From positions 89,879,501 to 89,943,500 of the forward strand of contig CM077595.1 in the NCBI GenBank assembly GCA_039654915.1: a stretch of DNA of 64,000 bases, read 5' to 3'. Shown piece by piece: positions 49,719 through 57,582 of the stretch. The position numbers and the translations under genes are program-made. Origin of the DNA: Aquilaria yunnanensis. Taxonomy: Eukaryota > Streptophyta > Magnoliopsida > Malvales > Thymelaeaceae. Position 1 is the first letter of the stretch, and every line of letters starts with the position of its first letter. The notes beneath the pieces were generated by a model. That model saw only the letters and a list, made by a program, of their open reading frames with translations. It was not told the origin of the DNA and did no database searches.

Positions 49719-50348
49719 TTATGGGAGTGAACTGGTCGGGAAAGACTGTCGTGTCCAGTCTATCTGAATCATTGCTGGATCTGGTTCAGGAACAAAAGCT
49801 TGTATTTTATCTAGCAATTCTTCAGCAGTTGTTGCGGATATTATGATTCGCCGTGCCACTCTTGATATGAAATTCTTCTGCATAGCATAATCCATAAAAG
49901 CTATCAGACCTGTAAAGAAATTGTTAACATTTAAAAGCCCAATGGGTTTCTTATGCAAATTAAGTTGGGCCATGGAAGCAATTTGAAAGACTTCTCCCAA
50001 TGTGCCAAAACCACCTGGTAGAGCGATAAAAGCATCAGCATTTAAAAGCATTTGTAACACACGCTCTTGCAAATTTTTAACCACTAATTCTTCTCCAATC
50101 GTGCCCCCAGAAATAAATTTCAGAGGTCCAGGGATAATGCCCAAAACTTGACTTCCTCCTAGAGATGCTGCTGATGCTACACCTCCCATTAATCCGACAC
50201 TACCTCCTCCATAAACTAAATGTATTTTTCGCTCAGCTAATACTCTACCCAAATGGTTGGCTGCTTTTAAATACTCTTCATCTTTTCCAGGAAAAGCCCC
50301 AGAAAATACACAAATACTTCGGGATTTACGAGTTGGGGTTTTCTCCAT
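49719..50348 (-). CDS. LOG-like cytokinin riboside 5'-monophosphate phosphoribohydrolase, intronless, carried by the LTR element
   Basis: LOG enzymes release active cytokinin bases from cytokinin nucleotides, usually in cytosol and nucleus. From Met at 50,348 the frame gives 209 residues, the usual LOG length. It contains SICVFSGAFPGK (11-22), HLVYGGGSVGLMGG (43-56), an Arg at 96 in QERVLQM, and the signature PGGFGTLGE (111-119), the LOG form of PGGxGTxxE. The C-terminal half includes QIASMAQLNLHKKPIGLLNV. Differences from canonical LOGs are FSG for FCG and RVLQM in place of the RKAEM-type motif; the key Arg and Glu are kept. Plant LOG genes commonly have several introns. This one has none, as expected for a retro-captured copy or an intronless LOG-like clade. 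An in-frame Met at 50,435 lies upstream of the TATA box, so 50,348 is preferred. It is intact and probably functional, though activity is untested. Confidence 0.88.
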   Translation of the reverse strand: MEKTPTRKSRSICVFSGAFPGKDEEYLKAANHLGRVLAERKIHLVYGGGSVGLMGGVASAASLGGSQVLGIIPGPLKFISGGTIGEELVVKNLQERVLQMLLNADAFIALPGGFGTLGEVFQIASMAQLNLHKKPIGLLNVNNFFTGLIAFMDYAMQKNFISRVARRIIISATTAEELLDKIQAFVPEPDPAMIQIDWTRQSFPTSSLP

Positions 50349-50375
50349 TCCTATCCTTACCCTTGTGAGAAAAGA

Positions 50376-50396
50376 GGATATATTTATAGAGATGAA
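50376..50396 (-). promoter_or_regulatory. TATA-type promoter motif of the LOG-like gene
   Basis: Element-strand CTTCATCTCTATAAATATA lies about 33 bp before the LOG start codon. It shares TTCATCNCTATAAAT with the promoters of two Cys4 genes. A start site about 30 bp downstream implies a very short leader. Confidence 0.6.
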
Positions 50397-50427
50397 GAGA
50401 TAAGGCAATAATTTTATTTTCAAGAAT

Positions 50428-50832
50428 GGATACATTATTGCCAGCTATTCACAGTAGTCACGAGTATGACTCTGGTCAGGTATGGGTACACTATCGTTAA
50501 AAGAGGAGGAAAATTTTCAAAATAGCTGCTAGCATGTACAGTAGTCACTACTGTAGCTTACGTCAGGAGTAGGTACGTGATTGTTGGAAGAGAAGGAAAA
50601 TTTTAAAAAGTGGCAGCTAGCATGTACAGTATCGTGACTATGGCTCATGTCAGGAGTGGATACATTATCGCTGAAAGGGGAGGAAGATTTCAAAAGTGAC
50701 AGCTAGCACGTACAGTAATCGTGACTTTGGTTCACGTCAGGAGTGGATACATTATTACCAAAAGGGGAGGAAAATTTCCAAAAGCTACAGCTAGCACGTA
50801 CAGTAATCGTGACTTTGATCCTCGTCTTTCAC
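50428..50832 (-). repeat. Upstream cassette repeated four to five times (about 88-bp unit)
   Basis: The unit contains 'cagctagcacgtacagtaat', 'cgtgact(t/a)tggttcacgtc', 'aggagtgga' and 'tacattatt' plus a GGGGAGGAAAATTT stretch. It lies between the LOG promoter and the third Cys4 gene. Single diverged copies occur upstream of the other genes, at about 51,515-51,600 and 52,300-52,395. It therefore looks like the ancestral spacer/promoter module of this gene array, locally amplified in front of LOG. Copies include CACGTC/ACGT cores of the kind bound by plant bZIP factors. Confidence 0.8.
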
Positions 50833-50865
50833 TGGCTTTGCGTCCAGTAATGGCTTCAATGCTTT

Positions 50866-51414
50866 CTATGAATCGGTGATTTGCATCCCATCCAGTTTTC
50901 TCACAAACTGGCAAACTGGGTCGTTTAAAGTCAGATTCCCAAGACTATAACGATCTCGTTCTTTTTGGAAAATTATCCATAATCCAACAACCTCAAATTG
51001 CACTATTCCGCAAGAATGCGCTTCAAGAACCTCTCGAATATCTTCCAGAGATTCCTTACGCAAGCCATTCTTGATGAATTTTATTCTATCATTACGATTT
51101 CTGGTGATCACTCCTGGAGAACGACATTTATTGCCGCAAATCCACCATCCACAATTATGACAAACGCCTAGCCTCTTTGCTCTTCTTTTTTTGGCATAAG
51201 CGCTTTTACCAAAGCCGGACATACGGGGAAAGAACGCTTCGGGAACTTCACCAGCTGAACGAACCTTAGCTTCAATTAGCCACCGCACATTATCAGGGAT
51301 GCCTTTGTGCATAAATACTCTGAATCGTTCACATCTAGCTTGATAAATCTTTTTAAGAACATTTATTGGGAAGGAAGGAAAATACTTTCGTAAGGCGGAA
51401 AAAGAAGACTCCAT
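50866..51414 (-). CDS. Cys4 basic protein, betaflexivirus NABP-like, copy 3 (182 aa)
   Basis: It is intronless and intact. I chose Met at 51,414 because MESSFSALRKYF then aligns with the other two copies; a Met five codons upstream is in frame. A helical N-terminal part (1-60, containing HKGIPDNVRWLIEAKVRS) is followed by a strongly basic GKSAYAKKRRAKRL (69-82), a Cys4 cluster CHNCGWWICGNKC (C85, C88, C93, C97), then ITRNRNDRIKFIKNGL and a conserved tail with DPVCQFVRKLDG. The G(K/R)S-x-(Y/F)AK(K/R)RRA core, the Cys cluster and the following I-x-x-N/H...(F)I/V-x-x-G block match the layout of carlavirus and vitivirus nucleic-acid-binding proteins, several of which suppress RNA silencing (from memory, not searched). 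Nucleic-acid binding and nuclear entry are inferred. Confidence 0.8.
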   Translation of the reverse strand: MESSFSALRKYFPSFPINVLKKIYQARCERFRVFMHKGIPDNVRWLIEAKVRSAGEVPEAFFPRMSGFGKSAYAKKRRAKRLGVCHNCGWWICGNKCRSPGVITRNRNDRIKFIKNGLRKESLEDIREVLEAHSCGIVQFEVVGLWIIFQKERDRYSLGNLTLNDPVCQFVRKLDGMQITDS

Positions 51415-51467
51415 TGATGAAGGAGGCAAAGAAAGAAATTAGTGATTGTAGGAAACGAAAATAACTA

Positions 51468-51488
51468 ACACATATTTATAGTGATGAA
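51468..51488 (-). promoter_or_regulatory. TATA-type promoter motif of Cys4 copy 3
   Basis: Element-strand CTTTCATCACTATAAATATG, about 59 bp before the start codon. It shares TTCATCNCTATAAAT with the LOG-like gene and Cys4 copy 2. Confidence 0.6.
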
Positions 51489-51630
51489 AGGGATAATGCG
51501 TTAATTACACTTACAGAAGCAAGTACATTATTGTCAAAAGAAAAGACAAATGACAGCTTATATGTACAGGAATCATGACCGTGGCTCTCATCTTCCACTG
51601 ATTTATGTCCAGTAATGGCTTCAATGCCTT

Positions 51631-52179
51631 CTATAAATCAGGTATTTGCTTCCCATCCAGTTTTCTTACAAACTGACAAACAGGGTCGTTTAAAGTCACA
51701 TTCCCAAGACTGTAACGATCTTGTTCTTTTTGGAAAGTCCACCATAAATCCATAATTTCCCATTGCACTATTTCACAAGAATGTGTTTCAAAAGTTAATA
51801 GGATATCATCCAAAGATTCCTTACGCAGGCCATTCTTGATGAATTTTCTTTTATCTTCATGATTTCTGGAGATGTATCCTAAAAAGCGACATTTAGTATT
51901 ACAATTCCATCGTCCACATTTATGACAGACACCTAGCCTCTTTGCTCTTCGCTTTTTAGCATAAGCGCTTTTACCAAAGCCGGGCATACGGGGAAAGAAC
52001 GCTTCTGGAACTTCACCAGCTGAACGAACCTTAGCTTCAATTAGCCACCGCACATTATCAGGAATGCCTTTGTGCATAAAAACTCTGATTCTTTCACATC
52101 TAGCAAGGTAGATCTTTTTAAGGACTTTTATTGGAAGAGAAGGAAAGTATTTTCGCAGGGTAGAAAGAGTAGAATCCAT
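51631..52179 (-). CDS. Cys4 basic protein, betaflexivirus NABP-like, copy 2 (182 aa)
   Basis: Intact, intronless, begins MDSTLSTLRKYFPSLPIKVL. The basic stretch GKSAYAKKRRAKRL is at 69-82 and the cluster CHKCGRWNCNTKC has cysteines 85, 88, 93 and 97 (C-x2-C-x4-C-x3-C). These are followed by ISRNHEDKRKFIKNGL and a C-terminal tail ending near DPVCQFVRKLDGKQI. It is highly similar to copies 1 and 3 over its full length, with most differences at 98-150. Copy starts are spaced 765 and 797 bp apart, so the array arose by tandem duplication of a gene-plus-promoter unit. Three uninterrupted frames with the same four cysteines suggest the protein has been kept functional. Similarity to betaflexivirus proteins covers only the middle (about 69-117); the flanking parts are not recognised. 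Confidence 0.82.
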   Translation of the reverse strand: MDSTLSTLRKYFPSLPIKVLKKIYLARCERIRVFMHKGIPDNVRWLIEAKVRSAGEVPEAFFPRMPGFGKSAYAKKRRAKRLGVCHKCGRWNCNTKCRFLGYISRNHEDKRKFIKNGLRKESLDDILLTFETHSCEIVQWEIMDLWWTFQKEQDRYSLGNVTLNDPVCQFVRKLDGKQIPDL

Positions 52180-52252
52180 TGATGAGAGAAGAATTTGAGA
52201 GATGATGGAAAGGAATTAGTTATTGAAGGAAACTTAGATAACCGACTGGAAG

Positions 52253-52273
52253 AACATGCATTTATAGCGATGA
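52253..52273 (-). promoter_or_regulatory. TATA-type promoter motif of Cys4 copy 2
   Basis: Element-strand ATTTCATCGCTATAAATGCA, about 80 bp before the start codon, the third instance of TTCATCNCTATAAAT. Confidence 0.6.
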
Positions 52274-52427
52274 AATGGATAACGTGTCGATTACACTTAG
52301 GAGAGCATGTACATCTGTCAAAAGAAAATGCAAACTTTTCCAAATATAACAAACTGTATGTACAGTAATTGTGACTGTGGCTCACATCTTCCACTGGTTT
52401 TACGTCCAGTAACGGCATTAACGGCTT

Positions 52428-52976
52428 CTATGAGTCGAGGATTTGCTTCCCATCCAGTTTTCTTACAAGCTGGCAAACAGGGTCATTTACAGTCAGATTT
52501 TCGAGACTGTAACGGTTTCGTTCTTCATGAAAAATGCTCCATAAACCAAGAAGTTCACGTTGCACAGATCCACAAGAATGCGTCTCAAGAGTCAATTGGA
52601 TATCATCCAACGAGTCCTTACTCAGGCCATTCTTAATGAATCGTATTTTATCTTCTCGATTATCAGAGATCATCCTTAAAGAACGACATTTAGTATTACA
52701 AGTCCACCGTCCACATTTATGGCAGACTTGTAACCTTTTCGCTCTTCGCTTTTTGGCATAAGAGCTTTTGCCTATACCAGGCATGTGAGACACAAATGCC
52801 TCTGGGATTTCACCTTCCAGACGAACCTTGGCTTCGATTAACCACCGCACATCTTCAGGGATTCCTTTGTGCATCAGAACTCTTAATCGTTCACAGCGAA
52901 CTTGGTAGATCTTTTTGAGAATGTTCATTGGGAGAGAAGGAAAATATTTTCGTAAGACAGAAAGAGTAAGATCCAT
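52428..52976 (-). CDS. Cys4 basic protein, betaflexivirus NABP-like, copy 1 (182 aa)
   Basis: First gene of the array in element sense. It is intact, intronless and begins MDLTLSVLRKYFPSLPMNIL. The basic stretch is GKSSYAKKRRAKRL (69-82) and the cluster CHKCGRWTCNTKC uses the same four Cys positions. It then reads MISDNREDKIRFIKNGL and ends VRKLDGKQILDS. It is the most divergent copy (for example EDVRWLIEAKVRLEGEI in the N-terminal part). Unlike the two downstream copies it has no TTCATCNCTATAAAT motif before its ATG; the region reads 'cccataataactg' instead, so it may depend on transcription from the LTR. A zinc-binding RNA- or DNA-binding role is inferred from the cysteine cluster and basic stretch. 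Antisense ORFs over this gene are shadows. Confidence 0.8.
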   Translation of the reverse strand: MDLTLSVLRKYFPSLPMNILKKIYQVRCERLRVLMHKGIPEDVRWLIEAKVRLEGEIPEAFVSHMPGIGKSSYAKKRRAKRLQVCHKCGRWTCNTKCRSLRMISDNREDKIRFIKNGLSKDSLDDIQLTLETHSCGSVQRELLGLWSIFHEERNRYSLENLTVNDPVCQLVRKLDGKQILDS

Positions 52977-53039
52977 TTTCTAGAGGGAAGTAAAAGAAAG
53001 AAAGGGTGAAGGAATCAGTTATTATGGGCAACTGAGAAA

Positions 53040-53640
53040 ACCGACTTGAGAGTCACGGAGTACCGTATCCGCCGTTTAACCGGAAAAGTGGATCCTACTT
53101 CATTTTGATAGATTTTTTTTTTATCCGTTGATCCAGTCCTCGATTATTGAATCCATTGTCCGCTTTTAACAAAGTTTCAACGACAATATTTCTTGATGTC
53201 TGCCTTATCTTTGACCACAACTATCTCTTATCTTGGATGCTGCTAAGCTGGCATCAATCCTGTCCTTCCAGGTGTAGCCTCGATTATTGAATCAATTGCC
53301 AAGCTTTTGACAATATTGTCTACTTTATCCTTTTTGATATCTGCCTTATCCTTGGCTATAGCTATCTCTTATTTTGGATACTACTAGCTGATGTCAATCC
53401 TGTCCTTCCAGGTGTAGTCTCGATTATTGAATCAATTGCCAGGCTTTTGACATATTGTCTACCTTATCCTTGAATTCCTGATGCGGGTTGGTCCCGCATA
53501 TTAGCTGTGTATCCAGTGATAGATTGGTAAGAGCTGATATTATTGAGATCTCAGCTTATACTGCTGTAACGGTGCGGTGGATGTGTTTCCCATTTGATTC
53601 CTATCGTGTAAAAATCATGCATGCATGATGTGAAATGCAT
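53040..53640. repeat. Element interior with direct repeats of about 125 bp
   Basis: 'caatcctgtccttccaggtg' plus 'tcgattattgaatcaattgc' recurs at about 53,258-53,310 and 53,396-53,450, and a partial copy lies near 53,135. 'tgtctgccttatctttga' and 'tatctgccttatccttgg' precede them. No gene is seen. Confidence 0.7.
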
Positions 53641-55500
53641 GAATGCAAAGCATGTGTAATTGATGGTTCTTTTTTTTTTTTATTTTTTTTTTATATTTAT
53701 TTTTTTATTTTTTATTTTTTTTGGATTGATCTAGTTCTTCATATCTTTGCTTTACTGGATCCTCTTTATAATTGCCTTCTTGGACTATCATTGAATCTCT
53801 TTATGCTTTCCAGCTTTTGTTCACTGCCTCAAAAGCCCAACTTTTTTCAAAATCCCCTTTCTTTGACTTGTTCTTGAATTTTGGCCTCAATTTCTTTAAA
53901 GTTGGCCCGCCTCATAATTTATATCTCTTTCGGGTACTCATCCATTGTCATGGATTTGATACCATCAAAGGCTTTACTTTCAATGTCTGCTTTGCCCATT
54001 TTCTTCTGGCCGTGCCGACACTTGTTTACCCACATGTTACAGTCCGAATGATTGCTCTTCCTTAGACTCAGGTTCTGATCCATAAGACTTGCCCCCTTGT
54101 CTATTGAGCTTCTTTCTTGGCAGTACTTTTCTTGCGCTTAGTAGAGACTACTTTGCCCCCTTGATTATGGTGTTTATGTGAAAAGAGATATCATCTCGCC
54201 TTTGATTTAACAGAAGGTTGAGGATTTCTAGACCTTTGTGATGGCACTTGATCGTAAATTTCTCTTACAAGAACCACATCTTATTAAAGAAAGACTCAAG
54301 CTATCTCCTTACTTTTAAGTCTACATACATTAATGAATAATGGTTTGGCCTTAAAGAAAAACTTTCATCAATTTTCAAAGCTTGACAAAGTAATTTACGG
54401 TCTTTGTTTTCAATTAAAATGTCCTGTCATTCTTCCCTTTCCAACTCGAAGACATAAACTGTGCAAGGCAATAAGGTAGAAACATGATTCACAATAATAG
54501 CCTTTTAATTGAATGAGGATGATATCGAGAGGTAAATGTTAGGTGTGAGGAAAGTTAAGTTTGAATGTTTTTTTTTTTTGTGGCAGTCTTTTAGCTGAAT
54601 GAGAATGATATTAAGAGGTAAATATTAGGTCTGAATAAAGTTAAGTTTGAGTGGTGTGAAAGAAGGGTCTTTTAATACTACTCGTGAGCAAATTTGATTA
54701 TGGTGAAAAACTCAATAGTGATGACCTCAAACTTGCCCCTCTTTCCAGAAAGTTAGACCTCATCTGTTGCCCCCCAACTATTGTGATCTTTATGCATGCT
54801 TGGTTTGAGGGTTGCTTTTGTGTTCTAAACCGCCTTTGCAGGTTTTCAGTCTAGAATCCATAGCTCACTTTTTTTTCTTTTTTCTTTTTTTTTTTTTCTA
54901 GTTTGAGCCCTTTTTCCTCTTTTTTTTTTTTGTTTTTTTGTTTTTTTGTGTGAGCTATGGTGATAACATACTTGATAACTCTCTTGAAGTGAGATGACTC
55001 AAGTGGCCTTGCTTGCTCGTGCTTGTTCTCAGTTCTTTTTGGTTTTGAATTTTCCCTTGTTGGCTTTTTGGTGGAAGGGATGAACTTTTTCCTTTTTTTT
55101 TTTGGAGTTTGTGTTATGGAGAACCGAGATCATAGCCTTCTTGAAGTAAGATGACTCAAGTGGCTTTATTTGCTTCTCAGTCTCTTTTTTTTTTTGGATT
55201 TTTTTTTTCTTGTTTGGATTTTCTCTTTAATGGCTTTTGATGGAAGGGAGGAACTTCTTTCCTTTGTTGGAATTTGTGTTGTGGAAAACTGAGAATTTTT
55301 TTTTTGTATTGAGCATTTGTGAGAATTGGGAGGCCACTGAAGTCATTTAATATGAGAGCTAACTTCTTTGGAAGTTAATCCCGGACTCCTTGCAAGGATG
55401 TTGATAACCACTGTGAATTCTTTTTTAGGGTTGAGGTGCAACATATGAAATCTTTCTTACTAGATTTGGCAGCACTTTTAAGATCATTACTATCAAATTT
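53641..55500. other. Low-complexity element interior (purine-rich on the element strand)
   Basis: Long T-rich runs on the plus strand occur at 53,668-53,722, 54,549-54,580, 54,870-54,950 and 55,180-55,215. Direct repeats at 54,510-54,660 share 'gaggtaaatgttaggt' and 'aagttaagtttga'. Minus-strand translation around 53,940-54,300 gives short protein-like pieces (KADIESKAFDGIKSMTMDEY; VREIYDQVPSQRSRNPQ) broken by stops. They may be relics of retroelement coding sequence, but I cannot assign them. Confidence 0.4.
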
Positions 55501-55880
55501 CCCTTAACTTTTTATTTTCACCCACGAGTAGTATCGTTTTCAAAGTAAAGTGTGATAGCAATAATGGATAGTATAATGGAAAGGAGTGAGAGATGGATAT
55601 AAAAATGGAATTTTGGTAAGAAGTGGTAGAATGTGTAGGTGTAATAATTGAATTTTTGGTAAAAATTGGTAGAATGTGTAGAAGTAATAATGGGATTAAA
55701 AAGTGGTAGAATGCACACGCAACATCTTTTTCTTAGAGAACAAAAAGAATTACCGGTTGTCGAAAAGTAAAGTGTGATGGCAATAATGGATAGTATAATG
55801 GCAAAGAGTGTAAAAATGGAAAGTAGTAGAATGCACGCATTACATCTTTTTGTTGTACCAGAAAAAGAATACCAGGTGTC
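55500..55880. repeat. Degenerate direct repeats in the element interior
   Basis: 'aagtgtgatagcaataatgg' plus 'atagtataatgg' occurs near 55,546 and, with 'ggcaataatgg', near 55,773. 'tggtagaatg' phrases recur between. The minus-strand ORF of 121 codons is built from these repeats and is not a credible gene. Confidence 0.55.
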
Positions 55881-55899
55881 CATCTAACAAAGACTACAC

Positions 55900-56430
55900 C
55901 CTAGATTCTGGACTAAATCTAGGAGATTTTTACTATTAAATTACTTTTGCAAGCTTTCAAAGATACAAGTTTATTCAAAGGATTCCCTGTCATTCAAAAG
56001 TGTGTGCGGACTGTTAGGTCAGATCTGACTTGGAGCCCTTCCAAAATTAATGTAATTCCAGCTGAAAATCTTCACTTTCAATTACCAATCACATCGGGCC
56101 TAGCAACTTGGACTCGACCAACTGTTGGACCTTGAGTTTCAGTACCACAGAATTTTCAATTACATTTGGGATTTTGGTCACATCAACTTGAAAGAGAAGG
56201 TCACTTGGCCTTTGCTACCGTTGATATGGATGATAGCAGAATGACTTCTTCAGTAAAGACTGTGATTAACTATCCTTCAAAAATGAACTTCATTTTTTGG
56301 TGTAATGAGGAGGGAATTGCTCCGACCATACTTTCTGTCTTGGACTCTATATCTATAAGATGTCCTTCGGTTTGTTCTGCCATTAATCTTGTTTGGAACC
56401 GAGTTGAATATCGGTGTTGAGGTCCAATTT
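55900..56430 (-). pseudogene. Relic of a Ty3/gypsy gag-pro region (protease part), decayed
   Basis: Minus-strand translation at about 56,240-56,420 gives TEGHLIDIESKTESMVGAIP, SSLHQKMKFIFEG and then, after a stop, LITVFTEEVIL. The 'PSSLHQK-KF---G-L--V-(A/G)EE' pattern is what I recall from the protease region of plant Ogre/Tat elements. It is broken by stops and frame changes, and no reverse transcriptase or integrase follows. It indicates that this gene-carrying element descends from a coding Ty3/gypsy element. Confidence 0.45.
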
Positions 56431-56464
56431 TACCCTTTTTAAAGTAAGATTCATTTTATTAACT

Positions 56465-56835
56465 TTACATGTACTTGATTGATGTAATGGATGCATGCAA
56501 TACAAAATGAGATTATGTTTTTATCTGACTTTGTATGCATGTGATTGATGTAATGGATGCATGCAATACAAAATGAGATTATGTTTTTATCTAACTTTGT
56601 ATGTACGTGATTAATGTAATGGATGTATGCAATACAAAATGAGATTATTTTTTTATCTGACTTTGTATGTACGTGATTAATGTAATGGATGTATGCAATA
56701 CAAAATGAGATTATGTTTTTATCTAACTTTGTATGTACGTGATTAATGTAATGGATGTATGCAATACAAAATGAGATTATGTTTTTATCAAATTTTGTAT
56801 GTACGTGATTAATGTAAGGGATGTATGCATTGAGT
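56465..56835. repeat. Tandem repeat, 66-bp unit, five to six copies
   Basis: The unit reads 'tgtaatggatgcatgcaata' then 'caaaatgagattatgttttt' then 'atctaactttgtatgtacgt' then 'gattaa'. Copies differ by a few bases. The array lies in the 5' leader half of the element. Confidence 0.9.
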
Positions 56836-56999
56836 GAGTTTGATTATCCACTATCGTGGGACTTCAAAACTTTTAGTTGTCATTATAAAAAACAAAAGTT
56901 ATTATAGTTTGATGCGTGGTTTTGATGCATGAAGAATAATTGCACAAAACAGAAGTATAACAAAAGAAAGATAAGTTTATTAATAACTTAAATAGCAAT

Positions 57000-57556
57000 T
57001 AACAACTCATGAAGTATTATGGAAAAATGAGTTAAAACCATAAATACGAAAATAAAAGTGTAGAGCAACAACACAGCATAACAAGGATATGCTTATGGCG
57101 TTGGTAAATGGGAGGAATACTATGGTCAGTTCTATGGTTAAGTGGGGAGTTCTATATGCATAAGGTGGCTTATCAAAAAGGCAAGGGATAGTTCCCGAAT
57201 CCCGTCACTAAATTATAGTGACGGCCCGATTCCTTACCCTCTAGGGTTTATGTAAGGAATGGATTAATTCGAGTCGTAGCTTTTCGTGGGCCCATGCAGA
57301 GACTAACCGTCTCAGAAGGCAATACACTACTTTGCTACTTTGAAACCGGTGAAGGCTTGGAGACCATGGCCTCACAAGGACAACAACACCAATTCCGCTT
57401 AGAAAGAATCGTGTTCGATTTAAGTAAGCTCGGGTATAGAGCTTCATATTGTGAATGCATAATGCATGTTTTCGCTAAGTAAATATAGCATATAAAAATC
57501 CACATAATAAGCAAAGTAAATTAAAACAAATCAACTTTAGGCTCGACTCACTAACA
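57000..57556 (-). other. Element 5' leader
   Basis: Region between primer-binding site and tandem repeats. It has no family-recognisable gene; the 68-codon minus frame at 57,447-57,241 lacks motifs. A strong hairpin lies within (separate entry). Confidence 0.4.
57198..57229. other. Perfect hairpin in the element leader
   Basis: CCGTCACTA at 57,202-57,210 and TAGTGACGG at 57,216-57,224 form a 9-bp stem with loop AATTA, and an outer GAATC/GATTC pair extends it. In a retroelement leader this could serve RNA dimerisation or packaging; that is inference from position only. Confidence 0.6.
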
Positions 57557-57579
57557 TCGAGTCCCCAGTGGAGTCGCCA
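57557..57579 (-). promoter_or_regulatory. Primer-binding site complementary to a tRNA 3' end
   Basis: Element-strand TGGCGACTCCACTGGGGACT starts three bases after the 5' LTR end (CA). TGG pairs with the CCA tail, and the following bases have the form of acceptor-stem plus T-arm complement. I recall this type of site, for tRNA-Arg, from Ogre/Tat elements; the exact tRNA should be confirmed. Confidence 0.8.
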
Positions 57580-57582
57580 AGC

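Noticed and set aside
52307..52761. Plus-strand ORFs of 109 and 75 codons
   Set aside because: Antisense shadows of the intact Cys4 gene and its flank.
50866..52976. Recent integration of a whole plant RNA virus
   Set aside because: Only the small Cys4 domain is virus-like. I see no replicase, movement or coat protein, and the protein has extra host-specific N- and C-terminal parts.
55518..55883. Minus-strand 121-codon ORF with hydrophobic stretches
   Set aside because: Built from two or three internal direct repeats; apparent membrane segments are translated AT-rich repeat text.
55947..56420. Plus-strand ORFs of 62 and 84 codons
   Set aside because: The better protein similarity is on the opposite strand (protease-like relic), which is also the element's coding strand.
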